DNA from: Phytophthora sp. 'mugwort'
Lineage: Eukaryota > Oomycota > Peronosporomycetes > Peronosporales > Peronosporaceae
DNA: 59,171 bases
Reading direction: 5' to 3'
NCBI GenBank assembly: GCA_033558025.1
Contig: JAUCEF010000074.1
Coordinates: 1-59,171, forward strand
Positions 29,768 through 41,177 of the stretch are shown here, in pieces (position 1 is the first letter of the stretch; each line of letters opens with the position of its first letter). Below the pieces are notes generated by a model. It was given only the letters and a program-made list of their open reading frames with translations, made no database searches and was not told the DNA's origin. Both the position numbers and the translations under genes were made by a program.

Positions 29768-30386
29768 CTTAAAGATCTCTTCCAGACACAGGTTCCCCTA
29801 CGACTACCTTGTTACGACTTCATCAAAGTTACTAACCACTTTTTAGGAATTATAATTTATTTTATAAAAATTTTAAATTATTTTATTTAAATAATTATTA
29901 AATTTTATAAAAGAATTAAAAATTATTTTAAAAACAATCAACTTCCCTGATGTGACGGGCGGTGTGTACAAAGTCCAGTAACATATTCACCGCAGCATGC
30001 TGTTCTGCGATTACTAGCGATTCCAACTTCATAAGGGCGAGTTTCAGCCCTTAATTCGAACTAAGATAATTTTTGAAGATTTGCTCCAACTTATATCATT
30101 ATTGCTTCTCATTGTAATTATCATTGTAGCACGTGTGTAGCCCAACTCATAAGGGCCATGAAGACTTGACGTCATCCCCACCTTCCATTAACCTATCATT
30201 AATTTTTTCATTAGAGTACTTTTATCTATTTATAATAAATTAGTAACTAATCATAGGGGTTGCGCTCGTTAAAGGATTTAACCAAACATTTCACAACACG
30301 AGCTGACGACAGCCATGCAACACCTGTTTTTTATATAAAAATTTTAAATAAAAATTAGCAAGAGTTGGTAAGGTTCTGCGCGTATT

Positions 30387-30418
<32 letters not shown>

Positions 30419-31279
30419 TAGACTCCCGTCAATTCCTTTGAATTTCAATCTTGCGATTATACTTTTCAGGCGGAGTGCTTAACGCGTTAGCTGTTATATC
30501 TAAAAATTCTAAATATTAGCACTCATCGTTTACAGCATGGACTACCGGGGTCTCTAATCCCGTTCGCTACCCAAGCTTTCGTTTCTCAGTGTCAGTATAT
30601 ACCCAGATAATTGCCTTCGCCATAGGTCTTCCTTCTATTATCAACGTATTTTATCACTCCAATAGAAATTCCATTATCCTCTATTTATACTCCAGTTTAT
30701 CAGTTTTGAAAAAATGTATAAAGTTGAGCTTTAATTTGTTTCTTTCAACTTAAAAAACTACCTACAAACCCTTTACGCCTAATCATCCCGAATAATGCTC
30801 GCTCCTCCCGTATTACCGCGGCTGCTGGCACGGGTATTAGCCGGAACTTCTTTTTTAAGTACTGTCATTTTCCTCCTTAATGAAAGAGCTTTACAACCTA
30901 ATTAGCCGTCATCACCCACTCGGTATTGCTGGATCAAGCTTCCGCTCATTGTCCAAAATTCCCCACTGCTGCCTTTAAAAAAGTTTGGGCCGTGTCTCAG
31001 TCCCAATGTGGCTGATCATTCTTTCAAACCAGCTAAAGATAATAGGCTTGGTTGTCTATTAAACTACCAACTACCATAATCTTGCGCAAACTCATCTTTT
31101 AACGTTAAAAACTTTAATTAATTTATTCAGTATTTTTATAAAAATAATTATTCTGAATTAAAAGGTAGATAATTCACGTGTTACTCACCCGTTCGCTATG
31201 TTTTAAAAACATTCAACTTGCATGTGTTAAGCATACCGATAGCATTTATTCTGAGCCAGGATCAAACTCTATTTAAGTT
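29768..31279 (-). rRNA. rns: small subunit ribosomal RNA (segment C copy)
   Basis: Mirror of the rns at 21751-23262 with no length difference noticed. Confidence 0.97.
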
Positions 31280-31359
31280 TTATATTAATTATTTAATATT
31301 AATTTTTAAAATAACAAATATTTAAAAATTTAATATTATAACATTCTTATATTAATTTT

Positions 31360-31415
31360 TGTCTTATATTGTCTTATATTGTCTTATATTGTCTTATATT
31401 GTCTTATATTGTCTT
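31360..31415 (-). repeat. 10-bp tandem repeat (segment C copy)
   Basis: Same five full units plus a partial one, upstream of the mirrored rns, within the noncoding stretch 31280-31641. Confidence 0.95.
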
Positions 31416-31641
31416 AAAGGATTAAAATTTTTTAATTTTTAAAAATTCAATTAGTTATTAATAAAAATTTCTTTGTATCACGAAAAAAAAATATTATTTT
31501 TTGAAAAGGATCCCCCCCTAAATATGTTTTTGAATTTTTTGTTGAAAAGATAAATATCTTTTTAACTTAACTATTTAAAGATATTTTATCTTTTTATCCT
31601 TTTTTTAATTTGTTTATCCTTTTTTTTTTTTAGATCTTTAT

Positions 31642-31725
31642 TGGAGAAAGTAGGATTTGAACCTACGTAGAAAATATTTCAACAAATTTACAGTCTGCCG
31701 CTTTTAACCACTCAGCCATTTCTCC
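31642..31725 (-). tRNA. trnY(gua): tRNA-Tyr (GUA), segment C copy
   Basis: Mirror of 21305-21388. Confidence 0.92.
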
Positions 31726-31742
31726 TAAAGATATTTTAAATA

Positions 31743-31814
31743 TGTGATTAATGGGATTTGAACCCATAATATTTACTTGGAAGATAAAGGATTTACCAAT
31801 TAATCTATAATCAC
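31743..31814 (-). tRNA. trnG(ucc): tRNA-Gly (UCC), segment C copy
   Basis: Mirror of 21216-21287. Confidence 0.92.
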
Positions 31815-31875
31815 GTATATTTTTATTGTTTAAAAAATGTTTATTATTGTTTTAAAAAAGAAAAAGTGGAATAAA

Positions 31876-32406
31876 TTAATCCACTATTTCATAAGTATCA
31901 GGATCTAATCGATCGATATCATCTATACGTTCACCTGTTTCAACATCTAAATAATGAAAATATCTATATAGATTCAGAGGATTTCCAGATCTTGTAATTT
32001 TTCTTTTTGGTGGTTTTGGTAAAGAGTCACTATCTGAATCAAAATTTAAATCAGTTGAAAAATTACTAGGAAAATCGCTTGGGAAATTGTCGCTATCAAA
32101 AAAAAAAGCATCTAGAAATAAATAAAACAAAAAAGATAAAAAAAAAAAAACGAAAATAGTTGGCATATTATCGTCAATTCTTTTTAAAATACTTTTAGGT
32201 TTTTCTTCTTTTTTTAAAGCAGCTTCCTCAGCCTCAGTCTCTAAATCTATAAAATCTTCTAATAAAGTTATTTCAAGAGGTAAAAGAATTAAAATAAATT
32301 TAAAAATATTTTGAAAAAATTTAGGATGTATTTTTAATATATCTTGTATAATTTTATATAGATTATAAGCAAAAAATATCCTTTTAATAATGTTAAAAAA
32401 AATCAT
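31876..32406 (-). CDS. unidentified membrane ORF (segment C copy)
   Basis: Mirror of the 176-residue ORF at 20624-21154, intact. Confidence 0.62.
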   Translation of the reverse strand: MIFFNIIKRIFFAYNLYKIIQDILKIHPKFFQNIFKFILILLPLEITLLEDFIDLETEAEEAALKKEEKPKSILKRIDDNMPTIFVFFFLSFLFYLFLDAFFFDSDNFPSDFPSNFSTDLNFDSDSDSLPKPPKRKITRSGNPLNLYRYFHYLDVETGERIDDIDRLDPDTYEIVD

Positions 32407-32506
32407 AATTTTTATAAAGAAGTAAATAAATGTCAATACTAATATTATTCCCTAATTAAAAAATGGAAATACCAAATACTGCCTTTGGGTACATTTATTT
32501 GAATTA

Positions 32507-32578
32507 AGCAAAAAAAGGGATTTGAACCCTCAACATTAACCTTGGCAAGGTTATACTCTACCATTGAGCTATTTTTGC
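32507..32578 (-). tRNA. trnG(gcc): tRNA-Gly (GCC), segment C copy
   Basis: Mirror of 20452-20523. Confidence 0.92.
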
Positions 32579-32591
32579 TAATAAATTATTT

Positions 32592-33119
32592 TTATAATAA
32601 AAATAGTGAATTTAATAATAAAAATAATTCATAATGATTTTTTGCATTTGTATGAATAGAAACATCTATTGGAGGTATATCTTTGAATTTTAAAAATTCA
32701 GTTTTTAATTCAAAAAAATCTAAAATATTTCGAATTTGAAAATTTAAAATATTTTGATTTTTAAAATTAAAATTTATTTTAGTTAAATTTTGAAAAAGAA
32801 AAATCAAAATTTTTTCTAAAAAATTAAAAATATTTTTTTTTCTTAAAGTTATTTTACAACCTATAATTGAATTTTTTTTGATTTTTAAAAAAATATTATT
32901 TTTTTTTGATTTTGTTATTATAGGTTTTTGATTTGTTATTAATTTTAAAAGTAAAATTATATTAATTAATTTTTTTTTTTCAATATTAGCGTTTTTAAAA
33001 CCAATATTTAAACATATTTTACTTATTTTAGGTATTTCAAATATATTTTTAAAATTTAATTTTGTTAAAAGATCGTATATAGTAATATTTTGATAATGGA
33101 TTTGTAAATTTTTTTTCAT
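32592..33119 (-). CDS. rpl5: ribosomal protein L5 (segment C copy)
   Basis: Same 175 residues as at 19911-20438. Confidence 0.92.
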   Translation of the reverse strand: MKKNLQIHYQNITIYDLLTKLNFKNIFEIPKISKICLNIGFKNANIEKKKLINIILLLKLITNQKPIITKSKKNNIFLKIKKNSIIGCKITLRKKNIFNFLEKILIFLFQNLTKINFNFKNQNILNFQIRNILDFFELKTEFLKFKDIPPIDVSIHTNAKNHYELFLLLNSLFLL

Positions 33120-33125
33120 ATATTT

Positions 33126-33497
33126 TTATAAAATATTTGAAGCTAATGCTAATATTTTGAAATTTTTTTTCTTCCGAAATTCAGAAGTAATCGGACCAAA
33201 TATACGTGTTCCTAGGGGTTTATTTTGATTATTTAAAATAATTATACAATTTTTATCAAATTTTATTATATTACCTATTGTACTTTTTTTTTGATATGTT
33301 GTATGTATAATTAAAGCTTTAAATAAATCTCCTTTAATTATTTTAATTTTTTTTTTTTGATTTAAACGTAATTTTTTAGCAGAAATTAAAATTGTATCCC
33401 CAATTTTTCCAATTTTTTTTTTATAAATTTTTATACATTGTCCTATTTTAATACCACTATTATCATTTACTTTTAATTTAGTTTGAATTTGAATCAT
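33126..33497 (-). CDS. rpl14: ribosomal protein L14 (segment C copy)
   Basis: Same 123 residues as at 19533-19904. Confidence 0.95.
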   Translation of the reverse strand: MIQIQTKLKVNDNSGIKIGQCIKIYKKKIGKIGDTILISAKKLRLNQKKKIKIIKGDLFKALIIHTTYQKKSTIGNIIKFDKNCIIILNNQNKPLGTRIFGPITSEFRKKKNFKILALASNIL

Positions 33498-33519
33498 AAA
33501 TTATATATTAATTTTAAAA

Positions 33520-33591
33520 TGATGAGAGTAGGATTTGAACCTACATCTTCAGATTATGAGCCTGATAAGTTACCTATTACTCTATCTCATC
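33520..33591 (-). tRNA. trnfM(cau): tRNA-Met (CAU), probable initiator, segment C copy
   Basis: Mirror of 19439-19510. Confidence 0.8.
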
Positions 33592-33609
33592 TTATATTTT
33601 CTTCCTTTT

Positions 33610-33684
33610 TCGGAAGAAAAGGATTTGAACCTTTGATCTTCTGTTCCCAAAACAGACGCATTAGCCAGACTATGCTACCTTCCG
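33610..33684 (-). tRNA. trnP(ugg): tRNA-Pro (UGG), segment C copy
   Basis: Mirror of 19346-19420. Confidence 0.93.
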
Positions 33685-33696
33685 TTTAAAGATAAT

Positions 33697-33768
33697 TAAT
33701 GATGGTAGGATTTGAACCTACAACATTAGGATTATGATTCCCACGCTCTACCATTAAACTACATCATC
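33697..33768 (-). tRNA. trnM(cau): tRNA-Met (CAU), segment C copy
   Basis: Mirror of 19262-19333. Confidence 0.85.
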
Positions 33769-33792
33769 TTATTAATACTTTATTAATAAAAT

Positions 33793-33881
33793 AAGTCGAA
33801 GTGGGATTTGAACCCACGAGTTAATAAATTAACTGATAGTTTAGCAAACTACTGCCTTAAACCTGACTTGGCTATTCGACC
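33793..33881 (-). tRNA. trnS(gcu): tRNA-Ser (GCU), segment C copy
   Basis: Mirror of 19149-19237. Confidence 0.93.
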
Positions 33882-33893
33882 TAAAATATAAAA

Positions 33894-33965
33894 CTTCTTT
33901 GATAGGATTTGAACCTACAACCTAATGGTTAACAGCCATTTGCTCTACCGTTGAGCTACAAAGAA
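33894..33965 (-). tRNA. trnN(guu): tRNA-Asn (GUU), segment C copy
   Basis: Mirror of 19065-19136. Confidence 0.93.
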
Positions 33966-33974
33966 ATAATTATA

Positions 33975-34275
33975 TTTTAATTTTTAAAACTTTTAGTATT
34001 TTTAAGCTAAATATTTTACAATACTTATACTTAAAACCTATTAATGTAATCATCTTTTACAGTTTTTATATGAAAAATTTTTAAGAATGGTTTCTTACTT
34101 AGATGCTTTCAGTAATTATCCAAAATAAATTTAGCTACTCGGCTATGCCTCTCAACAACCGATACACCAGAGATTTACCCTTCTCGGTCCTCTCGTACTA
34201 GAGTTAGATTCTTGCATTTTTCAAAATATCTATAGAAGATAGGAACCAAACTGTCTCACGACGTTCTAAACCCAA

Positions 34276-34315
<40 letters not shown>

Positions 34316-34393
34316 AACCTTCTTCAGCTCCAGGATGTGATGAGTCGACATCGAGGTGCCAAACGACTCCGTCGATAGGAGCTCTTAGGAGTC

Positions 34394-34436
<43 letters not shown>

Positions 34437-34872
34437 AATCTTTCCACAAAGAATTATCGGATCACTATGACCGACTTTCGTCCCTGTTTGATATGTCTAT
34501 CTTACAGTCAAGCAAGCTTTTACCATTATGCTCTACAATTGATAATATTATCCAATTTGAGCTTACCTTTGTACACCTCCGTTACTCTTTAGGAGGTGAC
34601 CGCCCCAGTCAAACTACCAACCATACAATGTCTATTTAAAAAATATTAGTTATTTATTTTAATAAGAGTGGTATTTCAAGAATATCTATACAATTTACTA
34701 GCGTAAAGGTTTAAAAGATTACCACTTATACTACACATATTAGATAAAATAACAATATAAAGATGTAGTAAAGGTTCACGGGGTCTTTCCGTCTAACTAT
34801 AGAAAATCCGCATCTTCACGGATAATTCAAATTCACTGAGTCTATATTGGAGACAGCGGGGATGTCGTTACA

Positions 34873-34929
<57 letters not shown>

Positions 34930-34987
34930 GAGTTACGGCCGCCGTTTACTGGGACTTCCATTTAATGCGCAAACATTTCCTTTTAAT

Positions 34988-35025
<38 letters not shown>

Positions 35026-36624
35026 GTTACCATTTAGCAGAGTCCTAAGTTTTTATTAAACAGTCGCAACCCCCTATTTTGTGACACCTAATTATTAAAA
35101 ATAATTAGGTACTTTTTATCCCGAAGTTACAAAGTCATTTTGCCGAGTTCCTTCAATATAGTTCTCTCATTCACCTTAGTCTACTCGACCTATCCACCTG
35201 TGTCGGTTTAGGGTACGGTTTTTAATTAAAAAAGCTATTTCCTGAAAAATTAAAAATTTTTGTCACTTTTTTAAAAAAATTTAATTTAAAAATTATCCCA
35301 TCAAAATCTGCTTTCGTCAAATCTTTCTTAGGGGCCGTTTCACTCTATGTAATACATCTTAACATAGAAACCCTTGGATTTACGGTGATAACGATTTATA
35401 TTCGTTATTTTTTGTTACTAATGCCAGCATTTTCTTTTCTGATATCTTCAACATATTTCACAATATATCTTTATTAACATACAGAATGTTCCGCTACCGT
35501 TTTATTAAAAATAAAACTTGCCGCTTCGGTAAATTTCTTAAGTCTCGATACATTTTAGGCGCAAAAAAACTAGACCAATGAGCTATTACGCTTTCTTTAA
35601 AGGATGGCTGCTTCCAAGCCTACCTATGGGTTGTAATCATTTTTTCACTTCCTTTTTCACTTAGAATATTATTTAGAGACCTTAGCGATCAATCTGGGCT
35701 GTTTCCCTTTTGACAAAAGACCTTAGCGCCTAATGTCTGTCTATTTAAATTACTTTTTTTTGTATTCGGAGTTTCCAAGAATTCAGTAAGTTTTTACACC
35801 CCCTAGCTCAATGAGTGCTCTACCCCAAAAAAAGATTTTAAATGCTCTACTTCAATAGATTTCGCGGAAAACCAGCTATCTCTGAGTTTGATTAGCCTTT
35901 CACTCCTAACCACAAATCATCTCCATATTTTGCCACATATGTGAGTTCGATCCTTCAAATAGTTTTACCTATTTTTCAATCTGTTCATGGTTAGATCACT
36001 CAGTTTCGGGTCTTATTTATATAACTAAAAAGCTTTTTAAAACTTGATTTATCTACGCCTACTTTATTAAATTAAGCTTGCTATAAAAATAAACTTGCTG
36101 GCCCATTATGCAAAAGGTACACTGTTACTTTTTAAAAAAGTTTCAATTGATTGTTAACATTAAGTTTCAGAATTATTTCAAACTCAAAAGTTCTTTTTCA
36201 CCTTTCCTTTACAGTACTTGTCCACTATCGATCATTAATTTTTAAAAGGTTTTGAGGGTGGTTCCCCAATATTCAAAAAGGCTTACACATAACCCTTTTT
36301 ACTATTATAAAAACAATTATTATTCTACAGGACTTTCACCTTTTTAAGTAAATTTTTCAAAATTTTTCAAATATTTTTTTATTTTTATAAACCTAATTTC
36401 CATTTTCACTCGTCATTACTAACGGAATCTCGTTTGATTTTTTTAACAGTTACTTAGATATTTCAATTCACTGTTTTTAAAATTTTCACAAAAAAAAAGT
36501 TTTCTTTAGGAAATTTTTATTTCAAAATAAAATATTATTTAATAAAACTTTTCGCATTTTTTACGTCCTAAAAATCAAATTAATGCAAGGCATCCACTTA
36601 ATGCTTTTATTATTATTTATACTT
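33975..36624 (-). rRNA. rnl: large subunit ribosomal RNA (segment C copy)
   Basis: Mirror of the rnl at 16405-19055. It is one base shorter: the conserved 5' motif reads CCTTGCATTAA here (about 36580-36590) against CCTTGGCATTAA in segment B. The B form agrees with other 23S rRNAs, so this copy probably carries the error. Confidence 0.96.
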
Positions 36625-36648
36625 AAACCATATAAATGGTTTAAATTT

Positions 36649-37401
36649 TTATTTTTTTTTCAAATATTCATTAATTAATTTTAAATTTAAATGAAAAGGA
36701 TATAAAATTGTTTTATAAGAAGGTTCTTTAAAAAACATACCTGTTTTTATTTTTTTATTTCTATGTAAATAAGAAGTTATTAAAGGTTTTGATGGTTTTT
36801 TTTCACCTAAAATATAATAAATATTATTTTTATAAGAATATTTGTTATTTTTTTGATAAGGATATTTATTATAACGTTTATAAGAAGAAGAATATTTATT
36901 CTTTTCTTGATTAAAATGCTGTTTATAAAATTTTTTATCTCCTTTCAAACTATTATTTTTTTGAAAATTTCTAGTTCTTTGAAAACCTTCATTTTTTTGA
37001 AAATTTCTATTTTTTTGAAAACCTTCATTTTTTTGAAAATTTCTATTTTTTTGAAAATTTCTATTTTTTTGAAAACCTTCATTTTTTTGAAAATTTCTAT
37101 TTTTTTGAAAACCTTCATTTTTTTGAAAATTTCTATTTTTTTGAAAACCTTCATTTTTTTGAAAATTTCTAGTTCTTTGAAAACCTTCATTTTTTTGAAA
37201 ATTTCTAGTTCTTTGAAAATCTTCGTTTTTTTGAAAATTTCTAGTTCTTTGAAAATCTTCGTTTTTTTGAGAATTTTTATTTTTTTGAAAATTTCTATTT
37301 TTTTGAAAACCTTCGTTTTTTTGAGAATTTCTATTTTTTTGAAAACCCTCGTTTTTTTGAGAATTTTTATTTCTTTGAAAATTTTTATTATCCTTTTGCA
37401 T
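36649..37401 (-). CDS. rps4: repeat-rich ORF with S4-like C-terminus (segment C copy)
   Basis: Identical to the 250-residue ORF at 15628-16380, including all 24 hexapeptide units. Confidence 0.68.
   Translation of the reverse strand: MQKDNKNFQRNKNSQKNEGFQKNRNSQKNEGFQKNRNFQKNKNSQKNEDFQRTRNFQKNEDFQRTRNFQKNEGFQRTRNFQKNEGFQKNRNFQKNEGFQKNRNFQKNEGFQKNRNFQKNRNFQKNEGFQKNRNFQKNEGFQRTRNFQKNNSLKGDKKFYKQHFNQEKNKYSSSYKRYNKYPYQKNNKYSYKNNIYYILGEKKPSKPLITSYLHRNKKIKTGMFFKEPSYKTILYPFHLNLKLINEYLKKK
36949..37380 (-). repeat. 18-bp tandem repeat (segment C copy)
   Basis: Same 24 units as at 15649-16080. An equal unit number in both copies suggests recent homogenisation or copying. Confidence 0.95.
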
Positions 37402-37403
37402 AT

Positions 37404-37865
37404 TTATTTAATAATATGAATAATATCACCTTTATGTAATATAAAATTAGATTTACTTATAATTTTATTATTAACCTTAATTTTTTTATGATTAATTAAT
37501 TGTTTTGCTTGAAAAATAGTTTTAACTAATTTTAATCTTACAAGATTTATATCTAAGCGACTTTCTAATAAAATTACAAATTTTTTAAAGATATTTATTT
37601 TATTATCTTTTTTTAATAATTTTTGAAATAAATTTTTTAATTGATATTCATGAATACATCCATAAAAATTCCGAAATTGTTGTTTTTCAAATAATCTTTT
37701 TTGAAAAAATTTTTTACGTTTTTCAGGTTTTATTTCTTTTCGATATCTTAATTTTTTTTTAAATAAATTCCATTTTTTTGATTTTAATTTTAATAAGTTT
37801 AAATTTTTATGTATGTTCCTATTATTTTGAAAACATATTTTATTTCTCGGTCTTAATTTATTCAT
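37404..37865 (-). CDS. rps4: ribosomal protein S4, N-terminal piece (segment C copy)
   Basis: Same 153 residues as at 15164-15625. The same two-base gap separates it from the second piece. Confidence 0.87.
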   Translation of the reverse strand: MNKLRPRNKICFQNNRNIHKNLNLLKLKSKKWNLFKKKLRYRKEIKPEKRKKFFQKRLFEKQQFRNFYGCIHEYQLKNLFQKLLKKDNKINIFKKFVILLESRLDINLVRLKLVKTIFQAKQLINHKKIKVNNKIISKSNFILHKGDIIHIIK

Positions 37866-37873
37866 CTTATTTA

Positions 37874-38467
37874 TTAAAATATTTTACGTAATAAATACAT
37901 TAAAGTATATATTGATTGAATATTTTTAGAATTCATTACTACAGGATAATTAATATTTTGTATAGTTTGACTTGTATTTACTAATGAAATAGTAGGAATT
38001 TTTAAAACAGAAAGTTCTTGATTTAAAAAAGTATCTTTTACAGAACTTTTTATAACTAAAATTAATTTAATTTCATTTTCTTTTAATAAATAATTAATTA
38101 TCTTATTAAATGTTGTATTCATAATTTTATTAGTAATTAAACCATTTACCCATTCTTTTGTAAAAAAAATGATATTTGGATTTTTTTTTATAAAAGATGT
38201 AGTTAATAAAAATTTAATTTCATTATCATTCCCTATTATTAAAATTTTTTCATTTTTTTTTAATATAATTTTAGTTAAATTAAATATACGTTTTAAAAAA
38301 AATGAAACATTTTTTAAATTAATTATAGTATAATCATGTCTACTTCCAAATATAAAAGATAATAATTCTTTATTTGTATCTATTAAAGATTCTCCATACA
38401 TATTTTTTGATTTAAATAATAAATTTAATAAAATATTATTATGTTTTTTTTTTTTTTTTTGTATCAT
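37874..38467 (-). CDS. rps2: ribosomal protein S2 (segment C copy)
   Basis: Same 197 residues as at 14562-15155. Confidence 0.92.
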   Translation of the reverse strand: MIQKKKKKHNNILLNLLFKSKNMYGESLIDTNKELLSFIFGSRHDYTIINLKNVSFFLKRIFNLTKIILKKNEKILIIGNDNEIKFLLTTSFIKKNPNIIFFTKEWVNGLITNKIMNTTFNKIINYLLKENEIKLILVIKSSVKDTFLNQELSVLKIPTISLVNTSQTIQNINYPVVMNSKNIQSIYTLMYLLRKIF

Positions 38468-38473
38468 ATTTAA

Positions 38474-39079
38474 TTATTTTTTACTTTTTTTTCCCTCTTT
38501 TTGTAAAATTTTTTCATTTTTTAATAATAAACCTTTTCCTTTATATGGTTCAGGTTTTTTATGATTTTTAATATAATGTACAAATTGATGTAAAAAAATA
38601 TAATCGATACTACTAAAAATTAAAGTATTTGTTTGATTAATAATTTCAATATTTAATGGAATTGGAATTCTAATATTATGACTAAAACCTAATTTTAAAA
38701 TTAAAGTATTATTTTCAATAAAAGCTTTAAAACCTATACCTTTTAATATTAAATTAATTTTAAAACCTTGTAAAACACCTTTTATTTTTATTTTTATTAA
38801 TTTATTGTATAAATTTAAAATACTTTTTTTTTTTTTATTTTTATTAACAATAATTAATAATTTATTTTTTTTTATAAAAAAATATAAATCATTAATTATT
38901 GTTAAAGATAATAAACCTAAAGATGTTTCAAAAAAAATTATTTTATTATTACTATAAATTTTTAAATCTGTTGGAAAAATAAAAGTTTTATCAATAAAAA
39001 ATAAATTAATATTTCCTAAAGAACTTTTAAAAAAATTTTTATTTTTTAATTTAACATTTTTTTTTATTATTTTTATCAT
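38474..39079 (-). CDS. rpl6: ribosomal protein L6 (segment C copy)
   Basis: Same 201 residues as at 13950-14555. Confidence 0.94.
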   Translation of the reverse strand: MIKIIKKNVKLKNKNFFKSSLGNINLFFIDKTFIFPTDLKIYSNNKIIFFETSLGLLSLTIINDLYFFIKKNKLLIIVNKNKKKKSILNLYNKLIKIKIKGVLQGFKINLILKGIGFKAFIENNTLILKLGFSHNIRIPIPLNIEIINQTNTLIFSSIDYIFLHQFVHYIKNHKKPEPYKGKGLLLKNEKILQKEGKKSKK

Positions 39080-39085
39080 AATTTT

Positions 39086-39466
39086 TTAAATAATTTTACA
39101 AATCAATTCACCACCAACATTTAATTTTTTAGCTTGTAAATCTGTTAAAATACCAATAGATGTTGAAAGAATATAAAATCCTGTTTTTTTTTTATATAAA
39201 TCCTTATTAGCAATATATAAACGTTTTCCCGGTTTTGATAAACGTTTTATTTCAGTAATAACTGCTTTATTTTTTCTATATTTTAAATAAATCTCTAATT
39301 GATTTTTGGAATTTATCTTATAACTTTTTATAAAACCTTCTTTAATTAAGATATTTAAAATATTTATACTTTGTTTTGATTTTTGTTGTACTATTTTTGA
39401 TTTTTTTACTAAATAACCATTTTTTATTTTTGAAAATAAATTGGAAAGAGTATCTGTTATAATCAT
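39086..39466 (-). CDS. rps8: ribosomal protein S8 (segment C copy)
   Basis: Same 126 residues as at 13563-13943. Confidence 0.95.
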   Translation of the reverse strand: MIITDTLSNLFSKIKNGYLVKKSKIVQQKSKQSINILNILIKEGFIKSYKINSKNQLEIYLKYRKNKAVITEIKRLSKPGKRLYIANKDLYKKKTGFYILSTSIGILTDLQAKKLNVGGELICKII

Positions 39467-39473
39467 AATTAAA

Positions 39474-39773
39474 TTACCAACTATATTTAGAAATACCGGG
39501 TAAAAACCCTTTTGATGCTAATTTACGTAATTGGATTCTGGATATTTTAAATAAACGATAAATACTTTTAGAACGTCCAGTTAAAACACACACATTTTTA
39601 ATTCTAGTAATTGATGAATTTTGATGGAAAAAAAACCACTTTTGTTGTAATTTCCATCTTAAATTTTTTTCAATATTTAAATTTTTTGAAAGAATTTTTA
39701 AAGTTAATCTATTTTTTTCAAAATTTTTAAATAAATTACGTTGTTTAATATTTTTTTTAATTTTTTTTTGCAT
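39474..39773 (-). CDS. rps14: ribosomal protein S14 (segment C copy)
   Basis: Same 99 residues as at 13256-13555, with the start chosen to clear the two tRNAs. Confidence 0.95.
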   Translation of the reverse strand: MQKKIKKNIKQRNLFKNFEKNRLTLKILSKNLNIEKNLRWKLQQKWFFFHQNSSITRIKNVCVLTGRSKSIYRLFKISRIQLRKLASKGFLPGISKYSW

Positions 39774-39799
39774 AAAATTATATTTAAGAAAGATAAATA

Positions 39800-39872
39800 T
39801 GGAGATAATCGGATTCGAACCGATAACATTATATTTGCAAAACATACTTTCTACCAGTTGAAATATATCCCC
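39800..39872 (-). tRNA. trnA(ugc): tRNA-Ala (UGC), segment C copy
   Basis: Mirror of 13157-13229. Confidence 0.92.
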
Positions 39873-39874
39873 AA

Positions 39875-39947
39875 TAAGTGTATTGGGATTTGAACCCAAG
39901 ACCATCAGATTAAAAGTCCGGTGCTCTACCAGCTGAGCTATACACTT
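39875..39947 (-). tRNA. trnK(uuu): tRNA-Lys (UUU), segment C copy
   Basis: Mirror of 13082-13154. Confidence 0.94.
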
Positions 39948-39957
39948 ATTTAAAAAA

Positions 39958-40350
39958 TTAATTAATTCTTATAAAAATTTTATTTAATAATAAAAATTTT
40001 TTATTTAAAATATAATTAATTTTTTGTTTTAATATTTTATTAAAAATTGAAGTTTTTTGTATTTTAATATTTTGATTTTTTTTATAAATAGATAATTTTT
40101 TTGTTATAAATAACTCAAAATTAAAACAAAAAGTTTTATAAGAATTATTAAAAAAATAAATAATATTATTTTTTTCAAAATTAATTTGATTTTTTTTTTT
40201 ATTATCAAAAATTATTTTTTTTTTTCTAAATTTTAAATTATAACAAATTTTAGGTAAAAAAAAATAAGTAATAAAAAAATAAAAATTAAAAAAAAAAAAT
40301 AAAAACCAAGAAACTTGATTAAAAAATGAAAATTGATCGAATTGTGGCAT
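39958..40350 (-). CDS. atp8: ATP synthase F0 subunit 8 (segment C copy)
   Basis: Same 130 residues as at 12679-13071. Confidence 0.89.
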   Translation of the reverse strand: MPQFDQFSFFNQVSWFLFFFFNFYFFITYFFLPKICYNLKFRKKKIIFDNKKKNQINFEKNNIIYFFNNSYKTFCFNFELFITKKLSIYKKNQNIKIQKTSIFNKILKQKINYILNKKFLLLNKIFIRIN

Positions 40351-40411
40351 AATTTTATAATAAATTTTTATTTCTTCAACATATATTTTTCTTGAAAGAA
40401 CACTTTTATTT

Positions 40412-41080
40412 TTATTTTATTTTAAAATTATTATTTTTTATTTTTTGATTTTGAATAATAGTTTGAATATAAGAAAGTCTTGAAAATTCTTTTTTTGATT
40501 TTTTAAATATATTTAAATTATTAACTTTAAAATTTAAATATTTTAATTTATAACAATTAATTAAACGTGTTGAATTAATTCTTCTTTTATAGAAACCTTT
40601 TTTATTATATTTATTAAAATAAAATTTTTTTTTATAATTTAAAGCATTATTTAAATTAATAGGTTTTATAGAAAAAATAAATCCTAAAATTGAAATAAAA
40701 ATTTTTTTATTATTCCAATTTCCACCAAGTAAACGACCTTTTATTGAATTATTTTTTTTTATTAAAATATTTTGAAGCATTATTTTATTAAATTGATGTA
40801 ATATATTATAAGTTAAATCATAATTAAATAATATAATATTTTCATATTTTATAGCAATTGTTGAAATTTTATCTATTTTTATTAAAGTAAAAGGTAAATA
40901 AATGTTTTCATAATTATTAAATTCAATTACATAAGATTCTAAATTTAAATTATTAAATAAAATTGGATTTTCAAATAAAATATTTTTTAATTTAAATTTT
41001 TTTTTTTTTAAATAATTATTTTTTAAAAATTGTTGATAATTTGATAAATTATTTGTTTTTTGTTTTTTTAATTTTTTCAT
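40412..41080 (-). CDS. possible S1-like ribosomal protein (segment C copy)
   Basis: Same 222 residues as at 11949-12617. Confidence 0.58.
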   Translation of the reverse strand: MKKLKKQKTNNLSNYQQFLKNNYLKKKKFKLKNILFENPILFNNLNLESYVIEFNNYENIYLPFTLIKIDKISTIAIKYENIILFNYDLTYNILHQFNKIMLQNILIKKNNSIKGRLLGGNWNNKKIFISILGFIFSIKPINLNNALNYKKKFYFNKYNKKGFYKRRINSTRLINCYKLKYLNFKVNNLNIFKKSKKEFSRLSYIQTIIQNQKIKNNNFKIK

Positions 41081-41101
41081 TTAAAATAAAAATTTTTTAA
41101 T

Positions 41102-41175
41102 TAGGCCTAGTAGGATTTGAACCTACAACTATACCGTTATGAGCGGTATGCTCTAACCAATTAAACTATAAGCCT
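41102..41175 (-). tRNA. trnI(cau): tRNA-Ile (CAU), segment C copy
   Basis: Mirror of 11854-11927. Confidence 0.8.
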
Positions 41176-41177
41176 AA

